DNA of 64,000 bases, taken from NCBI RefSeq assembly GCF_014212055.1, contig NZ_JACJVO010000002.1, positions 1-64,000 of the forward strand. The letters are read 5' to 3'. The position numbers and the translations under genes were made by a program. This stretch comes from Cohnella zeiphila. Its GTDB lineage: Bacteria > Bacillota > Bacilli > Paenibacillales > Paenibacillaceae. Shown here piece after piece: positions 7,511 to 14,331 of this stretch (its first letter is position 1; every line of letters begins with the position of its first letter). Under the pieces are notes generated by a model. That model did no database searches. It was not told the DNA's origin and saw nothing but the letters and a program-made list of their open reading frames with translations.

Positions 7511-9754
7511 TCATCCCTCCTTTAAAGGCAAATCGACTTCATACAGCGTTCCGCGTCCGCCCCTCATGCCGCCCCATCGGCCGGCGTCCGCGGAAGACGA
7601 ATCGGCGGCTCCGTAATCCGAGCCCGGAATTTCCTTGCCGTTGTCGCGAATCCACTGCTGCACGTCCGAGCTGCCGCCGCGGCCGAATCCGGACGAGAGC
7701 AAGAAATACTTCACTTCCCCGTTCTCCACGAGCTGCTTCAGCTTGTCGACGGTCAGAATCGGATCGCTGCCCGAAAATCCGCCCATCGCCATCACCGCGT
7801 CGCCGGTGTGAATGATATAGGATTCCGCGGTCTCGACGGTGGTCGTGGCGAACAGGAACTTCTCGCCCGTGTTATTCGCCTTCAAATAGTCGTACAGGCC
7901 TTCGTCGATCGAGCTGACCGAGTTGCCTCCCGGTCCGCCTCCGCCTCCGCCGAAGCCGCCGCCCCCGCCGAAGCCGGGGCCGTCGTTGGTCGCAGGTCCC
8001 GCCTCCGGCAGCATGCTGTTGCCGCCGTAGACGATCGGCGAAGCCGCCCAATACAGCGGGGCCAGCAGCAGGACGCCAAGCGCCCCGGTCGCGACATAGC
8101 GGGACATCGGCTTCGTCCAGAGGCGGGTGAGCAGCGCGACGGTCAGGGCCGCACCGACGGCGCCGACGGCAATCGGCCAACCGATGCCGATCGTATCCCG
8201 ATACGGGTAAAGGACGTAAACCTCGAAAGCCGTCGTCGCGGCCAGGCCGGCCGGAAGCAGCCAACGCCGCCAATTTGTCCGATCCCGATAGAAGCCCCAC
8301 AGCTCCGCCCAGCCGGCTCCGGTTAACGCGGCGATCGGCGGCCCGAGCATAATCAAGTAATATGGATGGAAAAAGCCGGCGACGCTGAAGAATGCCATGA
8401 CGGGGAGCAGCCAGGCCAGCCAGAACACCGTCTCCTTCATCTTCGCCGTAAACTTCCTTCGGCGGATGCCGGCGAGCAGCCCGACGCTCGCGAAAGCGAC
8501 GAACGGCAGCAGCCAGCTGGCCTGCCCGGACAGCTCGGACTGGAACAAGCGCAGCGGGCCTTTCGTTCCGGTGTTGAACATGCCTCCGCCCATCCCGCCG
8601 AAGCCGCCGGGTCCGCCAAAACCGCCCTGGAAGCGTCCATCGTCCCCGGAGCCGCTCGGAAAACCGCCAAATCGGCCGCCGTCCTGCGCATTGCCGCCCG
8701 GCATGTTGCCCCCGCCTGCGTATCCTTGCGCGTTGCCGCCGGGGGGAACGCCTCCGTCCGCTGAATTTTGCCCGTTGCCGTCCGGCACGGCGCCCCCGTC
8801 CGGGGAACCGTCGTCTTGGGCGCCGGAAATTCCCGCTTGCCCGCCGTCCCGCGCGTTCCGACGGCCGTCATCCTGCCCCGGGAAACCCGGGAACGAACCG
8901 CCGCCCGGCATGTCGCCGCCGAACAGGCTGCCCCCTCCGCCGCCCATATTCCGGTCCCCGGTCAGCCGCGACAGCCCGTTATAGCCCAGGGCCAGCTCCA
9001 GCACGGAGTTCGTCTGGCTGCTGCCGATGTACGGCCGCTCGTCCTGGGGCACGCTGTCCACATAGACGGCCCAGGAGAACGAGACGACGACGAGCACGGC
9101 CGTCGCGCCCGTCAGGACGGCCAGCTTCCGGCGCCATTTCGCGCGGAACGCGATCAGATAGAACAGGTAGAACGCCGGCAGCACCATGTACGCTTGCATC
9201 ATCTTCTCGTTAAAGCCGAGGCCTACGACTCCGAATGCGCCGAGCGCCCAGCCCCACTTGCCCGTTCGGACCGCCTTGAACAGCAGCCACGCGGCGGCCA
9301 GCAGCGTGAACACGAGCAGGCTGTCCACGTTGTTCGTCCGGCTCACTGCCGCCGCGACCGGCGTGCAGGCTGCCGCGAGCGCGGACAGCCTCGCCGCCGT
9401 TTTCCCGAACGACCGCTTAACCATCGCGTAGACGAGCAGCACCGAGCCGACGCCGGCCAGCGCCTGCGGCAGGATGACGCTCCAGCCGTGCAGGCCGAAG
9501 ATCTTCGCGCTAAGCGTCTGCACCCAGAACGTGAGCGGCGGCTTGTCGACGGTGACGAATCCTCCCGGATCGAGCGAAGCGTAAAAAAAGTTATGAAAGC
9601 TCTGCAGCATGCTGCGGACGGCGGCGGTGTAATAAGCGTTCACGTATTCGTCGTCCCAGATGCCGTACATATTAAGTGCGGCCGCGATGAACGCGGCGGC
9701 GACCAGAATCCTATCCAGCTTCAACGGTCTCATCCTGCGGTTGTCTTCCTTCAT
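7511..9754 (-). CDS. ykcB: PMT/ArnT-like membrane glycosyltransferase with Gly-rich extracytoplasmic loop
   Basis: 747 residues. The N terminus carries the YkcB/PMT-family signature: NMYGIWDDEYVNAYYTAAVRSM, then SLDPGGFVTVDKPP, with the two acidic residues expected in the first extracytoplasmic loop of GT-C enzymes. About ten further membrane helices follow. Members transfer a sugar from a polyprenyl phosphate donor to an acceptor outside the membrane. Roughly residues 268-400 form a low-complexity Gly/Asn/Asp/Pro-rich insert ending in MGGGMFNTGTKGPLRLF; a shorter Gly-rich stretch occurs near 595-615. The C-terminal part (SIDEGLYDYLKANNTGEKFLFATTTV...) is the usual YkcB periplasmic-type domain. 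ATG 9754 follows GAGGG. First gene of the ykcB-ykcC-gtrA-galU operon. Confidence 0.9.
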   Translation of the reverse strand: MKEDNRRMRPLKLDRILVAAAFIAAALNMYGIWDDEYVNAYYTAAVRSMLQSFHNFFYASLDPGGFVTVDKPPLTFWVQTLSAKIFGLHGWSVILPQALAGVGSVLLVYAMVKRSFGKTAARLSALAAACTPVAAAVSRTNNVDSLLVFTLLAAAWLLFKAVRTGKWGWALGAFGVVGLGFNEKMMQAYMVLPAFYLFYLIAFRAKWRRKLAVLTGATAVLVVVSFSWAVYVDSVPQDERPYIGSSQTNSVLELALGYNGLSRLTGDRNMGGGGGSLFGGDMPGGGSFPGFPGQDDGRRNARDGGQAGISGAQDDGSPDGGAVPDGNGQNSADGGVPPGGNAQGYAGGGNMPGGNAQDGGRFGGFPSGSGDDGRFQGGFGGPGGFGGMGGGMFNTGTKGPLRLFQSELSGQASWLLPFVAFASVGLLAGIRRRKFTAKMKETVFWLAWLLPVMAFFSVAGFFHPYYLIMLGPPIAALTGAGWAELWGFYRDRTNWRRWLLPAGLAATTAFEVYVLYPYRDTIGIGWPIAVGAVGAALTVALLTRLWTKPMSRYVATGALGVLLLAPLYWAASPIVYGGNSMLPEAGPATNDGPGFGGGGGFGGGGGGPGGNSVSSIDEGLYDYLKANNTGEKFLFATTTVETAESYIIHTGDAVMAMGGFSGSDPILTVDKLKQLVENGEVKYFLLSSGFGRGGSSDVQQWIRDNGKEIPGSDYGAADSSSADAGRWGGMRGGRGTLYEVDLPLKEG

Positions 9755-9799
9755 CGATGTCCCTCATTCCTGTGCTGGTATAGCGTTTGCTTCCTACAC

Positions 9800-9853
9800 A
9801 GGATAGGTAACGAATCTTAATGGAAGGTGAAAGAAGAATGAAGGGAGGGTAAA
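9800..9853 (-). promoter_or_regulatory. Activator-type promoter with four 11-bp phased direct repeats upstream of ykcB
   Basis: Minus strand, upstream to downstream: TTTACC (9848-9853), TTCATT (9837-9842), TTCACC (9826-9831), TTAAGA (9815-9820), each exactly 11 bases apart, then TATCCT (9800-9805) as a possible -10. There is no recognisable -35; the repeats cover it. Eleven-base phasing is characteristic of OmpR/PhoB-family response regulators. The regulator is not in this window. Confidence 0.6.
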
Positions 9854-9867
9854 GTTGTAGGATGCAA

Positions 9868-9905
9868 AGAAAAAGCCCGCCGCCCCCATTGTTGGGGCGG
9901 CGGGC
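9868..9905 (-). terminator. Terminator of the MFS transporter gene
   Basis: Perfect 12-bp stem GCCCGCCGCCCC / GGGGCGGCGGGC with a 7-base loop (9875-9905), followed on the minus strand by TTTTT. It lies 57 bases past the MFS stop codon. Confidence 0.85.
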
Positions 9906-9961
9906 CGTTAGATCAAGCTGGGGGACGAACAGAAGGCTGTCGGCCGGAACGATGTTCGGCC

Positions 9962-11176
9962 TCAGCCGTTCGCGCGCGCCAGCTCGCGATCCGCGCTGCG
10001 GAAGCGGGCGAGCAAGCCGAGCGCAGCCAGCGACAAGGCGCCGGAGACGACAAAGGGCAGGTATTCCTGCCAGCCGAGCAGCGCCGTGCCGAGGACGGGG
10101 CCGACGATCCGGCCCAAGCTGTCCATCGACGAGCTGAGGCCGGAAGCGACGCCCTGCTCGACCGTCGTCTTCTGCGTAATGAGCGACGTGACGCACGGGC
10201 GGATGAGCGAATTCCCGATGCCGAAGACGCACAGGTAGACGGTCGCCATGCCCCAGCTGTTCGCGGTCAGCAGCAGGAAGAAGCCGATCGCAGAGATGAC
10301 GAGCCCTGCCGCGATATACGGCGTCTCCTGGCCCTTCTTCACCCGGCGGCGCACGACGCCGCCCTGGACGAGCGCGCCGGCCAGACCGCAGAAGAAGAAC
10401 ATGAGGCCGACCTGCTGCGGCGTCACGTCGAAGCGGCGCATGCCGAACAGCTGCATCGTCGATTCGAGAATGGCGAGCGAGAACGTGACGAAGAAGGCGA
10501 GCACGTACAAGTTTTTGAGCGGACCCTCGAAAGCGGTCCAGCGCGACGCTCTCGGCCGCGAGGCGTTCTCGGCGCGGCGTTCGGGCGTCAGCGATTCCTT
10601 GAGCGTGACAGCGGCCGCGGCGAAGGTGACGAGCGCAAGGCCGGCGGCGGCGTAAAACGGCGCGGCCAGCGAGACCCGGCTCAGCTCGCCGCCGACGAAC
10701 GGGCCGAAGGTGAAGCCGAGCCCGATGCTCATGCCGACGACCGCCATCCCTCTGGTGCGCTCGTCCTTCGTCGTGATGTCCGCCACGTAGGCGACGATGC
10801 ACGAGGTGACCGCGCCGGAGAACAGGCCGCCGAGCAGGCGGGAGATATACATGAGCGTCAGGCTGTCCATCGCCAGGGCGAACAGCAGGAAGCTCAGGCA
10901 GAAGCCGAGCACGCCGGTCATGATGACCGGCCGCCGGCCGATCCGGCCCGACAGGCCGCCCCACAGCGGGGAGACCAGGAAGGATACGAGCGAATACAGC
11001 GTCAACATAAGGCCGGTGTGCAGGTTGGCCCGCTCCGGGTCCAAATCCGTCACCGCCTGCGGCAGTACGGGGATAATGATGCCGAATCCGATAAAAGTCG
11101 TCACGAGCATGAGCGCGACGACAGCCAGCTTGCTGCGCACGGGCGATAGTCCCTCCGGTCCGAGTAGGCTTTTCAT
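9962..11176 (-). CDS. MFS transporter, 12-TM drug/proton antiporter type
   Basis: 404 residues with twelve predicted membrane helices. The loop 2-3 motif GGLSGRIGRRPVIMTG (the MFS A motif) is intact, and the TM5 region reads GMSIGLGFTFGPFVGG, close to the antiporter motif C of drug exporters. The start is ATG 11176 (MKSLLGPEGLSPVRSK), just after AGGAAAAGG; the frame stays open upstream to 11341 without supporting signals. A promoter with a palindrome over its -10 lies directly upstream (11185-11219), suggesting repressor control. Divergent from speA. The substrate is unknown; multidrug or metabolite export is the family norm. Confidence 0.9.
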   Translation of the reverse strand: MKSLLGPEGLSPVRSKLAVVALMLVTTFIGFGIIIPVLPQAVTDLDPERANLHTGLMLTLYSLVSFLVSPLWGGLSGRIGRRPVIMTGVLGFCLSFLLFALAMDSLTLMYISRLLGGLFSGAVTSCIVAYVADITTKDERTRGMAVVGMSIGLGFTFGPFVGGELSRVSLAAPFYAAAGLALVTFAAAAVTLKESLTPERRAENASRPRASRWTAFEGPLKNLYVLAFFVTFSLAILESTMQLFGMRRFDVTPQQVGLMFFFCGLAGALVQGGVVRRRVKKGQETPYIAAGLVISAIGFFLLLTANSWGMATVYLCVFGIGNSLIRPCVTSLITQKTTVEQGVASGLSSSMDSLGRIVGPVLGTALLGWQEYLPFVVSGALSLAALGLLARFRSADRELARANG

Positions 11177-11184
11177 CCTTTTCC

Positions 11185-11219
11185 TACCATATGGTAGCAC
11201 AGCCGTCCCCCCGTTCCAA
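11185..11219 (-). promoter_or_regulatory. MFS promoter with a 12-bp palindrome over the -10
   Basis: Minus strand TTGGAA (11214-11219), 17-base spacer, TACCAT (11191-11196). The -10 forms half of the perfect palindrome TACCATATGGTA (11185-11196), a likely operator. The start codon is only 9 bases downstream of the palindrome, so the leader would be very short. Confidence 0.5.
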
Positions 11220-11259
11220 ATGGCGCTTCCGTGACGTTTTGGTGACAACCCCAAACGGG

Positions 11260-11287
11260 TTGCAATCCCCCCCATTTTTGCTATACT
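11260..11287 (+). promoter_or_regulatory. Promoter for speA
   Basis: TTGCAA (11260-11265), 16-base spacer, TATACT (11282-11287). It is followed by a leader of about 120 bases that contains the 60-bp repeat element at 11312-11371. Confidence 0.5.
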
Positions 11288-11311
11288 CATGCTTGTTCCG
11301 TCCACTTGCAA

Positions 11312-11371
11312 ATAACCCCGCAAAGCGGGGCTAAGCTTCAAAGTTCGCTCAGGTACTTTGCGGGTGCCCGG
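11312..11371 (+). repeat. 60-bp structured intergenic repeat, copy A
   Basis: About 50 of 60 positions match the element at 59733-59793, including an identical 20-base core. It contains the hairpin CCCCGC-AAA-GCGGGG (11316-11330) and, in competition with it, a long-range pairing of CCCGCAAAG (11317-11325) with CTTTGCGGG (11356-11364). Here it lies in the 5' leader of speA; the other copy lies between two minus-strand permease genes, so it is not tied to one gene context. Confidence 0.8.
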
Positions 11372-11413
11372 AGCTTATAGATTCTTTTTTGATATGAAAG
11401 GCAGGCGCTATCA

Positions 11414-12883
11414 TTGGATCATTCCCGCACCCCCCTGTTCGACGCCCTCCGGCGCCATGCGGAGCAGAACCCGGTTCAGTTCCATATTCCCGGCCACAAG
11501 AAAGGCGCCGGCATGGATCCGGAGTTCCGCGACTATGTCGGGCAAAACGTGCTTGACATCGACCTCATCAATATCGCTCCGCTGGACGACTTGCACCAGC
11601 CGGTCGGCGTGATCCTGGAAGCCCAGCGGCTGGCGGCCGACGCGTTCGGCGCCGACGCCACTTTCTTCTCGGTACAGGGAACGAGCAGCGCCATCATGGC
11701 GATGATTCTGTCGGTGTGCGGGCAAGGCGATAAGATCATCGTGCCGCGCAACGTTCATAAATCGATTCTGACCGCGATTATTTTCTCCGGGGCCCGCCCG
11801 GTGTTCCTGTCGCCGGTGCGCGACCGCAATCTCGGCATCGACCACGGCGTGACGACCCGTTCGGTGCGCCGGGCGCTGGAACGGCATCCCGACGCGGCGG
11901 CGGTGCTCGTCATCAACCCGACCTATTTCGGCGTTTGCGCCAACCTGAAGGAGATCGTCGATCTCGCGCACGAATACGACGTGCCGGTGCTCGTCGACGA
12001 AGCGCACGGCGCGCTCATCCACTTCTCGGACAAGCTGCCGCTGTCGGCCATGCAGGCCGGCGCCGACATGGCCGCAACCAGCATGCACAAGCTGGGCGGC
12101 TCGATGACCCAGAGCTCCGTCCTCAACGTGAAGGCCGGACGGATCAACATTCAGCGGGCGCAGACGATCTTCAGCATGCTCACGACGACGTCGACGTCGT
12201 ATCCGCTGTTGGCTTCGCTCGATACGGCCCGCCGCCAGCTCGCCCTGCGCGGCCGGGAGCTGGCCGACCGGACGGTGGCGCTGGCGCAGCGGGCGCGGGA
12301 AGCGATCAACCGGATCGAGGGCCTATATTGCTTCGGGGAAGATCTGCTGGGCGACGAGGCCACGTTCGACTACGACCCGACGAAGCTGACGATTCACGTG
12401 CGGCACCTGGGCATTACCGGCTACGACGCAGAGAACTGGCTGCGCGAGCGCTATCGGCTGGAAGTCGAGCTGAGCGACATGTACAACATTCTGTGCCTGA
12501 TGACCCCCGGCGACGACGAAAGCTCCGTTACGGTGCTCGTCGAAGCGCTGACCCGGATGGCGGACGAATTCCTTCATACGCGCGAAGTGAAGGAGATGGT
12601 CGTCATCGTCCCGGAGATTCCGCATCTGTCGCTGTCTCCGCGCGATGCCTTCTACGGCGAGACGGAGTCGGTGCCGCTGACCGAGTCGGCCGGGCGCATC
12701 ATCGCCGAGTTCATCTACGTCTACCCGCCCGGCATTCCGATTCTTCTTCCCGGCGAGATCATCTCGCAGGAGAACATCGACTACATCGTCGAGCATCTGG
12801 AAGTGGGCCTTCCGGTCAAAGGGCCGGAAGACCGCAGCGTCCGCGAGATCAAAGTGATCGTCGAGGAGACCGCCATCTTCTGA
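11414..12883 (+). CDS. speA: Orn/Lys/Arg decarboxylase family, arginine decarboxylase type
   Basis: 489 residues, the length of Bacillus SpeA, a fold-type I PLP enzyme that makes agmatine for polyamine synthesis. Visible signatures: FHIPGHKKG (about 23-31), the substrate-cofactor segment FFSVQGTSSAIMAMI, DEAHGA (195-200, Asp and His stacking on PLP) and SMHKLGGSMTQSSVL with the Schiff-base lysine K226. The C-terminal domain carries YPPGIPILLPGE. The start is TTG 11414, after AAAGGCAGG with 8-base spacing; no ATG nearby fits. A lysine or ornithine decarboxylase cannot be excluded from motifs alone. Its own promoter and a clear terminator make it a single-gene unit. Confidence 0.9.
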   Translation: MDHSRTPLFDALRRHAEQNPVQFHIPGHKKGAGMDPEFRDYVGQNVLDIDLINIAPLDDLHQPVGVILEAQRLAADAFGADATFFSVQGTSSAIMAMILSVCGQGDKIIVPRNVHKSILTAIIFSGARPVFLSPVRDRNLGIDHGVTTRSVRRALERHPDAAAVLVINPTYFGVCANLKEIVDLAHEYDVPVLVDEAHGALIHFSDKLPLSAMQAGADMAATSMHKLGGSMTQSSVLNVKAGRINIQRAQTIFSMLTTTSTSYPLLASLDTARRQLALRGRELADRTVALAQRAREAINRIEGLYCFGEDLLGDEATFDYDPTKLTIHVRHLGITGYDAENWLRERYRLEVELSDMYNILCLMTPGDDESSVTVLVEALTRMADEFLHTREVKEMVVIVPEIPHLSLSPRDAFYGETESVPLTESAGRIIAEFIYVYPPGIPILLPGEIISQENIDYIVEHLEVGLPVKGPEDRSVREIKVIVEETAIF

Positions 12884-12894
12884 TGCGAAAAGGC

Positions 12895-12944
12895 AAAGCC
12901 CCCGGCACCGGAGCGTATCTTCCGGTTGCCGGGGGCTTTTTTTT
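12895..12944 (+). terminator. Terminator of speA
   Basis: AAAGCCCCCGGCACCGG and its near-complement CCGGTTGCCGGGGGCTTT form a long stem, followed by eight T on the plus strand. Confidence 0.9.
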
Positions 12945-12962
12945 GCGCTGCCGCCGCTCATC

Positions 12963-14207
12963 TTACTTATGTGGAGTCGGATGCTCCTTCGTCAGCGGAA
13001 TCTCTCCCGCCAGGAGCCGCCGAATGTCTCCCGCCAGCCGCAGGTAGAAGTCCGCGGACACTTCGACCCCGTCCGCGTCCAACGTCAGAAAGTAAGGGCT
13101 GGCCGGCGTCATCGAACCGTTTTCGGCCGCTTTGGCGATCGCGGTTCCCTCGTCGAACTCGTCGAACATCGCGATGTACCCGGTGTCGATGCCGATGCTT
13201 TTCAGATGGTACGCTTGTCTCCACATCAGATCGCCGTGCTTCCGGGGAATCTGGTTGCGCGGTCCGCTCATCAGGTGCGACCAGGCGAAGCCCGGCCAGA
13301 GGACCGGCTGGTAGGCGATGCCGAGCTGCCGGGCGAATTCGAAGTCGGGCTGCCACCGCTCCGTCTTGAACCGGTCCGCGCCTTCCTCGTCCCCGAAGCG
13401 GCCCACGAACCACGGCGAGATCATGTCGAGCATCTTGTAGACGTTCAGGAAGCCGGGCTTCGAATCCAGCTCGCTCGTTCGCCAATGCGTCGGAACGCCG
13501 CCGATGACGTACGCGCCCTGTTCCCGGAACCACCGGATGAGCTCGGCCGCCTGCTCCGCCGTGCCGGGGCGGTCCGTAAAGCCGATGCCCCAGACGCAGA
13601 CGACGATCTTCCCGTCCTGCCTCGCGTAAGCGCCGGACGAAGGAAGGCTCATCCGCCTCAGGACGTTCTCGGTCCAATCGTGCTGGACGGCGCGAACCCA
13701 ATTCTCCGAACGCAGGCCCGACGTGTCGTACATAACGTAGAACTTGCGGCCGTAATCTTCCGCCGCTTCTTTGACTTTGACGGCGACGCTGTCCCGGTTC
13801 GCCCTCCAGCCATGGGGAGAATCGTCCTCGGAAGCGCCGAATCGCTGCAGCGCCGCCCCGTCGATGCCGTACGTTCGCATCCATTCGAAATGCTTGTCGA
13901 CCGTCTCCTTATCGTAGGAAGAGAAAAGCAATGCCGGCCTGCCGTCGCCGAGATTCGGGAGGCCGGTCTCGTACAGCTTGGCGTATTCCCGAATGTCGGG
14001 ATAAAGCTCGAAGGTGATGCTGGAGACGTCGCCCGGAGCGCCGCCGTTTTTGGACCAATGGACCCAGCCGTTGTTCGGCGAGCCGTCGCCGACCGCGTTG
14101 AACCACCCTTGGTAGCCCGCGAAAAGCTTGCCCGCGACATCTCCGGCAGAAGGAAGCCGATCCGGCGCGCCGTCGTCGCCGGGTGGAAATGGTGAAATCG
14201 GGATCAA
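12963..14207 (-). CDS. Glycoside hydrolase family 71/99-like protein, intracellular
   Basis: 414 residues with the layout of GH71/99-like proteins: GKLFAGYQGWFNAVGDGSPNNGWVHW near the start, then WMRTYGIDGAALQRF, KFYVMYDTSG, VCVWGIGFTDRP, VIGGVPTHWR, ISPWFVGRFGDE, YQPVLWPGFAWSHL, and a final AMFDEFDEGTAI. Relatives act on alpha-linked glycans; the substrate here is unknown. There is no signal peptide, so it should work in the cytoplasm on imported material. The start is TTG 14207, after GAGAGGAG at 8 bases. It is downstream of a two-component pair on the same strand and may be its target or a separate unit: a catabolite-control-like site (14282-14297) lies upstream. Confidence 0.8.
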   Translation of the reverse strand: MIPISPFPPGDDGAPDRLPSAGDVAGKLFAGYQGWFNAVGDGSPNNGWVHWSKNGGAPGDVSSITFELYPDIREYAKLYETGLPNLGDGRPALLFSSYDKETVDKHFEWMRTYGIDGAALQRFGASEDDSPHGWRANRDSVAVKVKEAAEDYGRKFYVMYDTSGLRSENWVRAVQHDWTENVLRRMSLPSSGAYARQDGKIVVCVWGIGFTDRPGTAEQAAELIRWFREQGAYVIGGVPTHWRTSELDSKPGFLNVYKMLDMISPWFVGRFGDEEGADRFKTERWQPDFEFARQLGIAYQPVLWPGFAWSHLMSGPRNQIPRKHGDLMWRQAYHLKSIGIDTGYIAMFDEFDEGTAIAKAAENGSMTPASPYFLTLDADGVEVSADFYLRLAGDIRRLLAGEIPLTKEHPTPHK

Positions 14208-14281
14208 GATGCAAACTCCTCTCGCATTCGATTGCGTACGGCGCTAGTGTAAAGGATCAGGCCGGGCCGTTGTAGGGGGCA

Positions 14282-14297
14282 ATCTTAACGTTTGCAG
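14282..14297 (-). promoter_or_regulatory. Possible cre (CcpA) site upstream of the GH71/99-like gene
   Basis: Minus strand CTGCAAACGTTAAGAT agrees with the core of the cre consensus (TG-N-AARCG-N-WWW) but lacks the final C. It lies about 75 bases upstream of TTG 14207. A weak TACACT -10 follows. Confidence 0.3.
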
Positions 14298-14331
14298 GCG
14301 ATTCGTGGCCGATTGCCGCCGCCGCTTCCAT

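Noticed and set aside
9711..10964. Minus-strand frame of 417 codons within the MFS gene
   Set aside because: Arg/Gly/Pro-rich sequence in another frame of a well-supported MFS transporter gene.
11312..11371. Riboswitch in the speA leader
   Set aside because: The alternative hairpins look like a switch, but the same element occurs reversed between unrelated genes (59733-59793), so a dispersed repeat explains it better.
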